This document shows, piece by piece, positions 16,395 to 25,686 of a DNA stretch of 42,124 nt. Every line of letters starts with the position of its first letter. Position 1 is the stretch's first letter. The stretch lies in the NCBI GenBank assembly GCA_020725805.1, contig DYEF01000099.1, positions 1 through 42,124 on the forward strand, given 5' to 3'. The notes under the pieces were generated by a model. It did no database searches. It had not been told where the DNA came from and saw only the letters and a program-made list of their open reading frames with translations. This stretch comes from Bdellovibrio sp. Lineage in GTDB: Bacteria; Myxococcota; SpSt-1050. A program made the position numbers and the translations under genes.

Positions 16395-18646
16395 ACAAGT
16401 CCTCTGTTTTTCATATATTTGAGTATGGTTTCCGGATTTATCGGTATTTCGTTTATCTCGATTCCGAGTGCATTCAGGACGGCATTTCTCAGGGCAGGGG
16501 CTACTCCGTTGTGGGGAAGCTCTCCGAGTCCCTTCGCCCCGAAAGGTCCCCTCGGGTACGGAACCTCGATAATCTCTGTCTTAATCTCCGGCATATCCTC
16601 TGACGTCGGAATTATATATGTCTGGAGTCTGTTCTGAAAGAATTTTCCGTTTTTCAGTTCGCATTTTTCCATCAGTCCGTACCCCAGTGCCTGTATGGAG
16701 CCGCCTTCGAGCTGACCAATTGCAGACTTCGGATTGATAGCCCTGCCGATTTCATAGACGGTGTAAAGATTAACCGGTCTTATTTCGAAGGTGTATTTGT
16801 TGACCTCGACCTCTATGGCAATAGCGCCCCATGAATAGACAGGATATGCGGTACCTTTGTAATTCTGCTCATCCCATACCTGTTCGGGAGGGAAATCATA
16901 CTGCTTTTCGATGTAGAGTGGTTTCTTTGAGGCTATTTCAGATGCCGCCTTCCTGAACGGTATCCGCTTTTTCGATTTTGTGAGCAAAAGTATACCGTTA
17001 TCGATCTTAATTTTTTCTTTATAATGTTTTTCGAACAGATTGAGAAGCTCGTCACAGCACAATGTGATTATCCTTCCTACTATCATAGTAGTTCTGGAAG
17101 CGACTGTGGGACCCGAATTCGGGACTCTCGAGGTATCAGGAAGCGGACATTTTACCAGCTCTATCGGTATATTGAGTTTGCTTGCGGCAATCTGCGGGAA
17201 TATTGTCTGAACTCCCTGCCCCATATCTGTGTTTGCTATGAGAATTTCAAGGGTCCCGTCCGGGTTCAGCTGAATCGCGGCCTTCGATTTGAGCATCAGT
17301 TCCCCGCTGCCGGTAAATGAGCCTCCGTGCAGTACTGTGGCAATACCTATGCCTTTAAGTATCTCTGTCTCTCTGCTCTTGCTCTGCTTTCTGTAGATTT
17401 CAAATTTCTTTTTGAAATCGGATATACTGATAAGTCGGTCAAGACACCTGTCAATGGCAACTCCCTCGGTAAGCTGCTGGCCTGTTGCCATCTCTGAACC
17501 GGTCTTCAGGAGATTTTTCCTTCTTACTTCATAGGGACTCAGTTTGAGGCGGTGGGCTATCGTGTCGATAAATGCCTCCATAGCGAATAGAGTCTGAGGG
17601 GCACCGAATCCCCTGAATGCACCCGGCGGAGGAATATTCGATTTTACTGCCTTTGCTGTAATCCTGACGTTGGGTATACTGTATACGGAACAGGCGTGCA
17701 GGGTTCCGCGGGAAAGAACAACCGGTGATAACGTTACATATGCCCCTGCATCGAAAAGTATCGTACTCTCCAGCACGAGGATTTTTCCGTCTTTCATTAC
17801 ACCGGCTTTGTGATGAACGTATGAAGGGTGTCGCTTGGTAGTAAATGAGATATCCTCTTCGCGGTCGTAAATCATCATTACCGGTTTGCCGGATTTCTGG
17901 CACAGCAGTGCTGTATGTGCTGCGAGCAGACTCGGGTAATCTTCCTTCCCTCCGAATGCCCCTCCTGTAGGTGCCTGAATTATTACGATGTCATCTTCCT
18001 TTTTGCCTGTTACCTTTGCCACAGCTGGTCTGACGTAGTACGGGCATTGCAGAGAACCAACACAGTAGAATTTGCCGTTTTTCTGATATGTCATCATACC
18101 CTGTGGTTCCAGATATAAATGCTCCTGAAAACCCGTATAGAACTCGGCCTCTACGATATAGCTTGCCTCGTCGAATCCTTCCTTTATATTGCCTTTGTTT
18201 ATCTGTGGCTGATAAAAGTATGTCAGGGAATGGGGCTCTCTTTTGTATGTCTTGACTATTTCTTCCAGTCCGAGAAGAGGTGTCTCTTCTTCGACCTCGA
18301 CTTTGATATGTCTTAATGCCTCATAGGCCTTTCTGATGTTTTTGGCGGCAATCAGGGCTACAGGCTCTCCGAGATATTCGATCTGTCCGGATGCAAGGCA
18401 GGGCATATCATCTTTGATTATGTGGATATAATTTTCACCTTTGATATCCTTTGCGGTTACTACAGTGATATCTGAAAAATCAAAATTTTTGTCGAACTTT
18501 ATCTCTTTGAGTTTGCCTTTTGAGACAGGTGACCTCACAGTTAGACCAAACAGCATATCGGGCATCTGAATGTCGGCAATAAATTTAATTTTACCGGTAA
18601 CCTTATCCCATCCGTCTGTTCTGTCTATATTTTTTCCAATATACAT
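16391..18646 (-). CDS. Molybdenum hydroxylase large subunit
   Basis: This 751-residue molybdopterin subunit of the xanthine dehydrogenase/aldehyde oxidase family hydroxylates an N-heterocycle or oxidises an aldehyde. Seen are the N-terminal domain (GWDKVTGKIKFIADIQMPDML), the cofactor segments APTGGAFGGKEDYPSLLAAH and PPPGAFRGFGAPQTLFAMEA, TDMGQGVQTIFPQIAA, and the conserved catalytic Glu709 in GAKGLGELPHNG. The CO dehydrogenase-type active-site motif with its special Cys was not found, so CO oxidation is unlikely. The frame extends to 18676, but GAGGA (18656-18660) and the promoter at 18677-18705 place the start at ATG 18646. No XdhC/CoxF-like maturation gene is nearby. Purines or nicotinate-like compounds are possible substrates; this is a guess. 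Confidence 0.92.
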   Translation of the reverse strand: MYIGKNIDRTDGWDKVTGKIKFIADIQMPDMLFGLTVRSPVSKGKLKEIKFDKNFDFSDITVVTAKDIKGENYIHIIKDDMPCLASGQIEYLGEPVALIAAKNIRKAYEALRHIKVEVEEETPLLGLEEIVKTYKREPHSLTYFYQPQINKGNIKEGFDEASYIVEAEFYTGFQEHLYLEPQGMMTYQKNGKFYCVGSLQCPYYVRPAVAKVTGKKEDDIVIIQAPTGGAFGGKEDYPSLLAAHTALLCQKSGKPVMMIYDREEDISFTTKRHPSYVHHKAGVMKDGKILVLESTILFDAGAYVTLSPVVLSRGTLHACSVYSIPNVRITAKAVKSNIPPPGAFRGFGAPQTLFAMEAFIDTIAHRLKLSPYEVRRKNLLKTGSEMATGQQLTEGVAIDRCLDRLISISDFKKKFEIYRKQSKSRETEILKGIGIATVLHGGSFTGSGELMLKSKAAIQLNPDGTLEILIANTDMGQGVQTIFPQIAASKLNIPIELVKCPLPDTSRVPNSGPTVASRTTMIVGRIITLCCDELLNLFEKHYKEKIKIDNGILLLTKSKKRIPFRKAASEIASKKPLYIEKQYDFPPEQVWDEQNYKGTAYPVYSWGAIAIEVEVNKYTFEIRPVNLYTVYEIGRAINPKSAIGQLEGGSIQALGYGLMEKCELKNGKFFQNRLQTYIIPTSEDMPEIKTEIIEVPYPRGPFGAKGLGELPHNGVAPALRNAVLNALGIEINEIPINPETILKYMKNRGLV

Positions 18647-18676
18647 AAAGTATAATCCTCGGCAGATGACTGACAT

Positions 18677-18705
18677 ATAATTTCATTTATAATATTTTTT
18701 GTCAA
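18677..18705 (-). promoter_or_regulatory. Promoter of the molybdenum hydroxylase operon
   Basis: On the minus strand TTGACA (18705-18700), a 17-base spacer and AATTAT (18682-18677) form a promoter with the predicted start near 18670, inside the longest open frame but upstream of the chosen ATG. Confidence 0.6.
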
Positions 18706-18843
18706 GTGCTGCGAAGAAAAATTATCTGTTCTGTCTCTTTTTCTGTTTTTTTGAAAATTAAAGATTATGTTAATATCCTTCCTGTTCATTTTCAGCGGGT
18801 ATTGATTTGCCGGTAGACGGTTTTGACGTCATAAAAGCACAAA

Positions 18844-19200
18844 TTACTCTTTGTCCTGTTCGGTGAGCCTGAGTTCGGTCAGATTTTTTACCTCTCCCAT
18901 ATACATAAAGGAACCGGGTTTTGATTCTACCTCAAGGTAATTATAGAGAAATTCGAAAACCTTTTCTGCGATTTCATCGTCTGTTAGTATTGTAACAATA
19001 CTTTTCTCTACGTAGAAGAATTTGCCTATTATTCTTGAATCTACAACCGTAAGACCTCTTGCGGTATTCCATGTAAATCTGCTTATACCGAATTTGTTTC
19101 TGACTTCTTCAATAATTTTGTCAGTTGTATCTCTGCCTGTGATTATTGTAATGAATTTGCCTTTTTTGCTGTTTTGTTTAAGGAATTCCGGGCTGCTCAT
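18844..19200 (-). CDS. PII-like protein, second copy
   Basis: This 118-residue protein has the beta-alpha-beta pattern of the PII/GlnB fold: FITIITGRDTTDKIIEEVRNKFG, a central WNTARG stretch where the T-loop would lie, then KSIVTILTDDEIAEKVFEFLYNYL and SFMYMGEV. PII-like proteins are trimeric cytoplasmic sensors that bind nucleotides or other small ligands and dock on a partner. No uridylylation-type Tyr context is evident. It follows the first PII-like gene by one base (GGGGA ribosome site) and is the third gene of the DUF1538 operon, so the membrane protein is the obvious partner. It is divergent in sequence from its neighbour. Confidence 0.72.
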   Translation of the reverse strand: MSSPEFLKQNSKKGKFITIITGRDTTDKIIEEVRNKFGISRFTWNTARGLTVVDSRIIGKFFYVEKSIVTILTDDEIAEKVFEFLYNYLEVESKPGSFMYMGEVKNLTELRLTEQDKE

Positions 19201-19201
19201 A

Positions 19202-19576
19202 TCATTCCCCGCAGTTTTCGCTGATTTTTTCCAGAATCTCCTGAGGGATATAGGTAGCAGCCTTCAGCAGCGGAGTTACATACATAAAGCCCATTCCCGG
19301 AGTATCAAGTTTGCCGGCCAGAAACATCTTTTCGAATACCAGGTCAACCTGCTCATTTGCCACTACGATGTTTAAGACCTCCTTTTCGACGTCCACTGCC
19401 ACGCCTACAATTCCGAGCCTTTCTCTTACGCCCATACCCCTTGCGTAGTAAATCGTGGCGCCCTGTGCACCGACTTCCATTGCGGCCTTTACTATATCAT
19501 CTGCTACCCCTTTCTGGACAATGCAGGTAATGAGTGAAATATCCTTTAGTATAATCATTTGTCTCATATGATTCAT
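19202..19576 (-). CDS. PII-like protein, first copy
   Basis: This 124-residue member of the P-II superfamily shows LITCIVQKGVADDIVKAAMEVG, QGATIYYARGMGVRERLG (beta strand and T-loop region), VEKEVLNIVVANEQVDLVFEKM and a C-terminal GKLDTPGMGFMYVTP strand like the closing strand of GlnB-type proteins. It is better called PII-like than a nitrogen regulator, because no amtB, glnA or glnD is near. AAGGAG lies 10 bases before ATG 19576. The gene starts one base after the DUF1538 stop, implying tight co-expression and probably direct control of that membrane protein. Confidence 0.78.
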   Translation of the reverse strand: MNHMRQMIILKDISLITCIVQKGVADDIVKAAMEVGAQGATIYYARGMGVRERLGIVGVAVDVEKEVLNIVVANEQVDLVFEKMFLAGKLDTPGMGFMYVTPLLKAATYIPQEILEKISENCGE

Positions 19577-19577
19577 T

Positions 19578-21320
19578 TTATGCTACTCCTTTTTCCGGGG
19601 TTTTTTTAGAAATATTTTCTGAGATATGTCTTCTCGAAACAATAAATTTTATCAGAAGACCCATCGAAAGAACAGATATTATGGGGCATATTGATGCAAG
19701 CGATAATATACCGAATCCTTCTGTTACGCTTAGTGAATTGCCGAATCCGAGTCCCATTGCCAGTACCAGCGGAACTGTAACAGGTCCCGTGGTCACACCG
19801 GCTGAGTCCCACGCAACATTTACGTACTCCTCGGTTGATAATACCGTAAGTATCAGACCTATCAGATAGAACGGGAGCAGCAGATAATGAAGGGGAATGT
19901 CAAATGTGATCTTCAGGATACCGAGCATTATTCCTATGCCTACCCCGAAAGAGACAGAATACATAAGCATCGATTTCTTGAAAACCCCGTTGGTGAGATT
20001 TTCGACGGTATATCCGAGTGAGTTCAGTGCAGGTTCTGCGAGTGTGGCTCCGAAGCCGAGACAAAATGCAAACAGAAGGGCAATGACGATTCCGAGGGAA
20101 TAACTGTAGAGTGGGGATTTTTCGACGCTTTCCAGTTTTGCAAAGGCGGCAGGTACCAGTCCTCCGGATTGATTTCCGAGATTTGAAAGTCCGTAAGAAA
20201 GACCGATGTTGAATATTATCATACCGATTATGAGAAGGACTATTCCATAAGTTATATAAATCGGATTTCTGAGCTTCTCTTTCAGAATAAACTTGAGTAC
20301 AATGAGAAGGAACAGGATAAGCGGGACGGTAGCCCTTATTCCGAGAAGGATTTCCGCATAAGGTGTTTTGTCAATTAATGAAGTTTCGGTATTGCCGCCT
20401 GTCTTAAGAAGTTCGGAAATGTTGTTTATGTCAATCGGTGAAGTGTAATAGATTATGTTGGCAAAGGCGAGAACGGCGATTATCGGGAAGAGAGATGCAA
20501 GTGTTACGATTCCGAAACCCGAGAGAGAAGATTCGCCCTTACCCCCCGAAGAGGCTATGCCTATTCCGAGTGCAAGAACGAGTGGTACGGTAACAGGTCC
20601 TGTGGTTACAGCTCCGCAATCCCATGCGAGACCTATTGTGCTTTTTAATTGTTCGTTAAAGACAGTAATTAAGGTAAGTCCTATTGTGGGAACAAGTGTT
20701 ATGTAGATGAGACTTTTAAGACTCCATCCCTTGAGAAATCTGAGTGTCCCTATAACAGCAGCGATTCCGACGCCGATTCCGACAGCAACCGGCAGAATAT
20801 CACCGTACTGGTTGAGCATAAGAAAGAGGTATGTTGCCTTTCTGACGTCTACAATTGAACCGGCAGTCTTTAAGGCGCCGATAGCCGGCTCGGCATACGT
20901 AACTCCGACACCGAGAAGGAATGTTATCAACATAAGGGTCGGAAGCCTCGATTTCTGTGGAAGTTTATTGCCTAAAAGTTCGCCGAAAGGCATAAGACCC
21001 TTAAGTAGTCCCTCCATAAAGAACATCAGTCCTACAATAACAGCTATTATGCCAAACGTTATTGTAAGGGCATTTTCAATGGTCTGCCTTAAAAATATGA
21101 TTTGAAAGAGCGCAAGGTAAATTACAAGCGGAATAACGGCTATAAGCTGTTCCCTGAATTTGTTACTGATATACGGGTAGAGAAGGCGATATATGTCGAT
21201 TGACTCCAGCTTTATCTTTTCCCGCCTGTCTATATGCTTTACAATACTGTTATAGCTTACCTGTATATGTCTGAATGCAGTCTCCTGCACCAGTCTGAAA
21301 AATTTGACTTCTTTTGCCAT
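19578..21320 (-). CDS. Duplicated DUF1538 membrane protein
   Basis: This 580-residue integral membrane protein has many hydrophobic segments and a clear internal duplication: GLAWDCGAVTTGPVTVPLVLALG (about residue 230) recurs as NVAWDSAGVTTGPVTVPLVLAMG (about 500), each followed by a GFGI(V/L)(T/S)LAS segment; AEPA motifs occur in both halves. This is the two-repeat DUF1538 family, whose transport or other activity is not established to my knowledge. Conserved Pro/Gly/Asp in the membrane repeats suggest an inverted or parallel repeat transporter or channel. The open frame extends to 21368, but GAGG lies 6 bases before ATG 21320 (MAKEVKFFRL). It heads an operon with two PII-like genes, an arrangement resembling transporter/PII pairs such as AmtB-GlnK. 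Confidence 0.85.
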   Translation of the reverse strand: MAKEVKFFRLVQETAFRHIQVSYNSIVKHIDRREKIKLESIDIYRLLYPYISNKFREQLIAVIPLVIYLALFQIIFLRQTIENALTITFGIIAVIVGLMFFMEGLLKGLMPFGELLGNKLPQKSRLPTLMLITFLLGVGVTYAEPAIGALKTAGSIVDVRKATYLFLMLNQYGDILPVAVGIGVGIAAVIGTLRFLKGWSLKSLIYITLVPTIGLTLITVFNEQLKSTIGLAWDCGAVTTGPVTVPLVLALGIGIASSGGKGESSLSGFGIVTLASLFPIIAVLAFANIIYYTSPIDINNISELLKTGGNTETSLIDKTPYAEILLGIRATVPLILFLLIVLKFILKEKLRNPIYITYGIVLLIIGMIIFNIGLSYGLSNLGNQSGGLVPAAFAKLESVEKSPLYSYSLGIVIALLFAFCLGFGATLAEPALNSLGYTVENLTNGVFKKSMLMYSVSFGVGIGIMLGILKITFDIPLHYLLLPFYLIGLILTVLSTEEYVNVAWDSAGVTTGPVTVPLVLAMGLGFGNSLSVTEGFGILSLASICPIISVLSMGLLIKFIVSRRHISENISKKTPEKGVA

Positions 21321-21485
21321 AAATACCTCATCTGGTTTAGTAGCATAAAAATCAATTTCTATAAACAATTATCTTATAATAATTTTCATTTTTTTATAAC
21401 TGGTCCCGGGCATAAAGGGTGGTTGTCAAATTTCATTCCGGATTTCTGTGCGGTACCTTACTTAAACACCTTTCTTTGCTTTTCA

Positions 21486-21514
21486 TTGAAAAAGATAAGG
21501 TATTATTGTAGTAT
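21486..21514 (+). promoter_or_regulatory. Candidate promoter of heparinase-like gene
   Basis: TTGAAA (21486-21491), a 17-base spacer and TAGTAT (21509-21514) lie just upstream of the AAAGGAG ribosome site (21526-21532). Confidence 0.5.
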
Positions 21515-21538
21515 TTTATATGGTCAAAGGAGTTTGTA

Positions 21539-24500
21539 ATGGTAAGAGAAGGTATCTGTTTAATTTTCCTGGTTGCAGTTTCGTCATTTGCTTTCGGAGA
21601 GACTATTCTTGTTGATGATTTTGAGGATGTTGCTGACTGGACCGGACTTGAGAGGGACTCTGCCGTTAAGATGGAGGGAGCTTATTCCGGTATCTGGAGA
21701 GATACAGTAAAGGTTACGAAGGTGAAAAAGGATTTTAATCCGCCCCTTGATCTGAGCGGCTATGATTTTCTGGGCTTCTGGATTCACTCCGAAAACGCAA
21801 ACGGTGCAAAACTGCAGCTCGTTCTGGACTCCGATAATCCATCCGACCCTGCCGGTTGGGATTACTATTCAAGGGAGATTGTTATAGATTTTTCCGGCTG
21901 GAAGTATTTTAAGATTCCTCTCTCGTCATTTGGTATTTCCAGAAATCCTGCCGGGTGGAATAAAATTAATTATATATCATTCAATTCAACCGGATGGAAC
22001 CATTCTCCCCTCTCTGATACTCTCCTTAGATTTGATTCTATGGTCTTTTCCCAATCTGCAATGGAGCTGTCGGGCAAGAGCCAGTACTGGCTCGCAAATG
22101 ACTTTGTCTATGAATTCCGTTTTATTATCAGGAACAGAACCCAGACAGCTCTGGAATATTCTCTTGAATTAAACAAATCGATTTTGGGATTCGAGTACTA
22201 TCTTTCAGATAAGGTTGTCAGTATCCCTCCGGCGGGTGTGAAGGAGATAACCCTTCTGGTAAATGTTACACCAGACATAATTGTGCCGCAGAATTTCCTG
22301 AAATCCGATAGAGTTGTAGTTTTTCTTAAAAGAAATGGAAAAACCGAGGATATATTGGAGATGACGGCAGCAGTGCCGGTTATGAAAAAGGAACATCCTT
22401 ATATGTTGTTGGATTCGGATGACATTTCAAGGATATCTGAATGGGTGGGTAAGTATGGTTGGGCAAAATCACAGGCAGACTCGGTAATTAAACAGGCTGA
22501 CAATTGGGAGAGCAGTTTTAAGACGAAATACGGTCTTGAGGAATGGGACCTGCCTCCTGAAGGCGGGCAGTGGGGTATGTGGTATGTCTGTAAAGACGAT
22601 GGTTCGTATCTGACGTATACCCCTCCGATGACTCACAGGTGTCCGAAGTGCGGAAAGACCTATTCAGGCTGGCCTTATGATCAGGTAATCTATGCCCGTA
22701 TGCATAATGATCTTGCAAAGGCAGCGCTGAGGCTTTCGCAGAGCTACAGACTGACGAAAGAAACGAGGTATGCAACGGCCGCAAGGGAAATCCTTTTGCG
22801 ATATGCCCAGAAATATCTGCTCTATCCTGTTCACGATAAGGACAATAAAGTGACTAACAGCGGAGGAAGGGTTTTGTCCCAGACTCTGGATGAATCCTCC
22901 TGGTTTCTGGATATTGCCTGGGCGTATGAACTCTTGAAAGGCAGCGGTATTTTCAGCAAACAAGAGGAGATTATAATCGAAAATTCGCTCCTTTATGAAG
23001 GTTATAAGGTTATAGAAAAGAGCAAGGCGGGAAAGAGCAACTGGCAGTCCTGGCACAATGTTGCAATGGCATCGATTGGGTTTGCCACCGATGATTTCGG
23101 AATTGTCGCATCTGCGATAAATGATGATGCCAACGGATTTTTATTCCAGCTTAAAGAGAGTATTTCGCCTGACGGATTCTGGTATGAAGGTTCGTGGGGA
23201 TATCACTTCTTTGCATTGCGTCCTCTTGTCTTTACGGCGGAGATGATGAAAAGGGCAGGAATGGATTTTACATTAAACGAATTCTTTCTAAAGATGTTTA
23301 CATTTCCGATACATTTCTCTGAACCCGACGGAAGACTTCCGCCTTTCAATGACAGCGGGGTTGTGGATATAAGAGAGCAGAAGGGGCTTTATGAGCTTGC
23401 CTATAACTGGACAGATATGGAAATAATGACCTTCCCGCTCGATGAATTTTCAAGGCCTTATGAGGCGCTCTTCTGGGGAGCCGAGAAGATAGGAAAACCG
23501 GGTTCATTTACAAATCAGAGTATGCTGTTTGGGGATAGCGGGTATGTAATTGCACGGACAAACGGTGAGAATCCGAATTATCTTGCCTCAGACTTTGGTC
23601 CTCACGGGGGATGGCACGGACATTATGATAAATTGGGTTTTGTTTTTTATGCTCTGGGGAAGGAGATAGCAGTTGATGCAGGTACACATTCTTATGCACT
23701 TCCGATTCACGATGCATATGACAGGACGACCGTCGCACACAACACGGTTGTTGTTGATTCTCAGAACCAGAAAGAGGCAAACGGAGATATAAGCTACTTC
23801 TTCTCTTTAAGGGATTTGAATATATTCAGAATTAAATCGGATAACGCAAACGAAACGGCTAACCTTGCAAGACAGATGATTATAACAGATAATTATCTCT
23901 ACGACAGGTTTGATGCAGATTCAAAGGACGGCGCTGAACACAAATATGACTGGGTGGTTCATCTTAACGGAAGACTCAATGAAGTTGAGAAGATTTCGTC
24001 ACCATATTCATTTGCCGAAAATAAAGACGGTTATCAGTATCTGAAGAATACGATGAAGGTCGAGAATGATAAATCTGATTTCCTTCTTGTCGATTACTCT
24101 GATAGTCCGGGCGGGCAGGCGGGTTCGGTATGGGTAAGTGAGAGTGGTATTTCTGCGTCTTTTGTCAAGGATTGCAGTATTGCAGAAAGCGGCAGATGCA
24201 GCGGGAAAATGAGTTATGATTTTACTACTGTCAGGAAGGGGTATGTGCTCTATACAGTCCCGGTCCCGAATCTGAATATGGGGAATCTGCTCGGGGTCTC
24301 GTGCTATATAAAGGGAGACAACAGCAACAATTCTCTTAAGATCAGGATAACGGATTCAACAGATGAGAGATTTGTGTATACAGTCGGAAATATTGATTTT
24401 GGTGATTTCAGAAAGATCGGGGCAACGGATGTGGAGAAGTGGAACCATTATCTGGGGAACAATGACGGGAAGATTGATTACCCTGTTAAGAGTTTTATTG

Positions 24501-25504
24501 TTGAAATCGGATATCTGAGCGGCGGCGCATTGAATTCCTCGGTCTATACAGATGATATTGTTTTGACTTTTGAATCAGGTGAATACACTCTGAGTGATTT
24601 CGAGGTAATGATGAGATATCTGGGAATCTCTTCTTATGAAGAGGATTTATTGCCTGAGGTGATTGCCGGCACATCTCCCTTGGGATGGGGAGAAGATGTC
24701 TCCTTTCTTATGAAGAGAAAGTTTTCAAAGGATACGGTATTCAGGACTCTTTTCTGTATTTCCGATAACGGTCTTGTGAAGGAGGAATGCCGTATTATAC
24801 CGCCGAAATCGGTTTGGTGCACGGATGTCCTGTGTGACGGTGTGTCAATAAGAAACCGGAATTTCATGGATTATATTTTGTTTAAGGAGACAAAGAGCGA
24901 TACCGGTTATAAGAAGATAGGAATTACGGCCGAAGATACCGCTTTTGAGACTGACGGACTTGCCGGGTTTGTCAGAAAGGATAATTCCGGATATAATAAG
25001 TGTACATTGCTTCAGGGTTCGCATATCTCTGAAAAGGGGGTTATGATAATAGACTATGCAGGGTACCTGAGTAAGATTACAGTCAATTACGAGGATGAAG
25101 GAGTTCGTCTCGGTATTGAGCTTTCAGACTCCCTTTCTGCCAGACTGAGGATATTTGCACCTAAGGCACAACTTGTTCTGGTCAACGGAAATGTACAGCA
25201 GTATTTACGGGAAGGTGATTACGTTGTTCTGAATGGTGTAATTACCGGTAATGATGAAATTCTTATAGAAGACAGAACCGATATTGCCTTCGATACATAT
25301 TCTGATTCTGCAGATGATATATCCCGGCCTGAAGACCTTAGGTATGATGTCCTTGCAGATGATACAGGTAACGATGCTGGTATATTTGCAGATTCTGATG
25401 TCTCTTCTGATTCGAATTCCGTCTTTACTGATACAGGTCCGAACGAAATCCGGGCAGATGATTCCGGAAAAGATAGCGGATGTTCCTGCAATCTTCTTTT
25501 CTGA
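21539..25504 (+). CDS. Secreted heparinase II/III-type polysaccharide lyase
   Basis: This 1321-residue exported protein has a signal peptide (1-20), a CBM-like beta-sandwich (about 22-170; DDFEDVADWTG), an alpha-helical toroid (about 285-640) with NWQSWHN (501-507), a heparinase II/III beta-domain with HGGWHGHYDKL (689-699) and AHNTVVVD (733-740), a second beta-sandwich inserted at about 862-1012, and an Asp/Ser-rich tail (1245-1321) ending in CSCNLLF. The His/Tyr-bearing motifs are those of alginate/heparin/uronate lyases that beta-eliminate uronic acid polymers; the substrate is not readable. A CPKCGKTYSGWPYD zinc-knuckle-like segment lies near residue 366. The tail looks like a surface tether. 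No transporter or sugar catabolic genes are adjacent. Confidence 0.88.
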   Translation: MVREGICLIFLVAVSSFAFGETILVDDFEDVADWTGLERDSAVKMEGAYSGIWRDTVKVTKVKKDFNPPLDLSGYDFLGFWIHSENANGAKLQLVLDSDNPSDPAGWDYYSREIVIDFSGWKYFKIPLSSFGISRNPAGWNKINYISFNSTGWNHSPLSDTLLRFDSMVFSQSAMELSGKSQYWLANDFVYEFRFIIRNRTQTALEYSLELNKSILGFEYYLSDKVVSIPPAGVKEITLLVNVTPDIIVPQNFLKSDRVVVFLKRNGKTEDILEMTAAVPVMKKEHPYMLLDSDDISRISEWVGKYGWAKSQADSVIKQADNWESSFKTKYGLEEWDLPPEGGQWGMWYVCKDDGSYLTYTPPMTHRCPKCGKTYSGWPYDQVIYARMHNDLAKAALRLSQSYRLTKETRYATAAREILLRYAQKYLLYPVHDKDNKVTNSGGRVLSQTLDESSWFLDIAWAYELLKGSGIFSKQEEIIIENSLLYEGYKVIEKSKAGKSNWQSWHNVAMASIGFATDDFGIVASAINDDANGFLFQLKESISPDGFWYEGSWGYHFFALRPLVFTAEMMKRAGMDFTLNEFFLKMFTFPIHFSEPDGRLPPFNDSGVVDIREQKGLYELAYNWTDMEIMTFPLDEFSRPYEALFWGAEKIGKPGSFTNQSMLFGDSGYVIARTNGENPNYLASDFGPHGGWHGHYDKLGFVFYALGKEIAVDAGTHSYALPIHDAYDRTTVAHNTVVVDSQNQKEANGDISYFFSLRDLNIFRIKSDNANETANLARQMIITDNYLYDRFDADSKDGAEHKYDWVVHLNGRLNEVEKISSPYSFAENKDGYQYLKNTMKVENDKSDFLLVDYSDSPGGQAGSVWVSESGISASFVKDCSIAESGRCSGKMSYDFTTVRKGYVLYTVPVPNLNMGNLLGVSCYIKGDNSNNSLKIRITDSTDERFVYTVGNIDFGDFRKIGATDVEKWNHYLGNNDGKIDYPVKSFIVEIGYLSGGALNSSVYTDDIVLTFESGEYTLSDFEVMMRYLGISSYEEDLLPEVIAGTSPLGWGEDVSFLMKRKFSKDTVFRTLFCISDNGLVKEECRIIPPKSVWCTDVLCDGVSIRNRNFMDYILFKETKSDTGYKKIGITAEDTAFETDGLAGFVRKDNSGYNKCTLLQGSHISEKGVMIIDYAGYLSKITVNYEDEGVRLGIELSDSLSARLRIFAPKAQLVLVNGNVQQYLREGDYVVLNGVITGNDEILIEDRTDIAFDTYSDSADDISRPEDLRYDVLADDTGNDAGIFADSDVSSDSNSVFTDTGPNEIRADDSGKDSGCSCNLLF

Positions 25505-25528
25505 GATTCGGTAACAAAGGAGAAGAAG

Positions 25529-25660
25529 TTGAGAGAAAGGTCTGAACAGATTAAAAACGAACAGAAAATCAACAAGATAGCTGTAAATCCTATCATTGAG
25601 CGTATATTCTGTCTGTTGTTATTGTCGTATGATATATTCTTAAAGGGCAGTCTTCTGTAA
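25529..25660 (+). CDS. Possible small ORF, 43 residues
   Basis: A TTG at 25529 follows AAAGGAG by 6-7 bases and opens 43 codons to TAA 25658-25660. The peptide is basic at the N-terminus (RERSEQIKNEQKINK) and hydrophobic later (IIERIFCLLLLSYDIF), as in a small membrane peptide. There is no homology evidence and a chance frame is likely; it is listed because it lies in an otherwise unexplained gap of about 180 bases. Confidence 0.2.
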   Translation: MRERSEQIKNEQKINKIAVNPIIERIFCLLLLSYDIFLKGSLL

Positions 25661-25686
25661 AATATTTTAAAACCTCTCATTTTTTA

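Noticed and set aside
25480-25560. Frameshift hiding a C-terminal membrane anchor of the lyase
   Set aside because: I read both other frames past CSCNLLF; neither gives a hydrophobic segment with a basic end.
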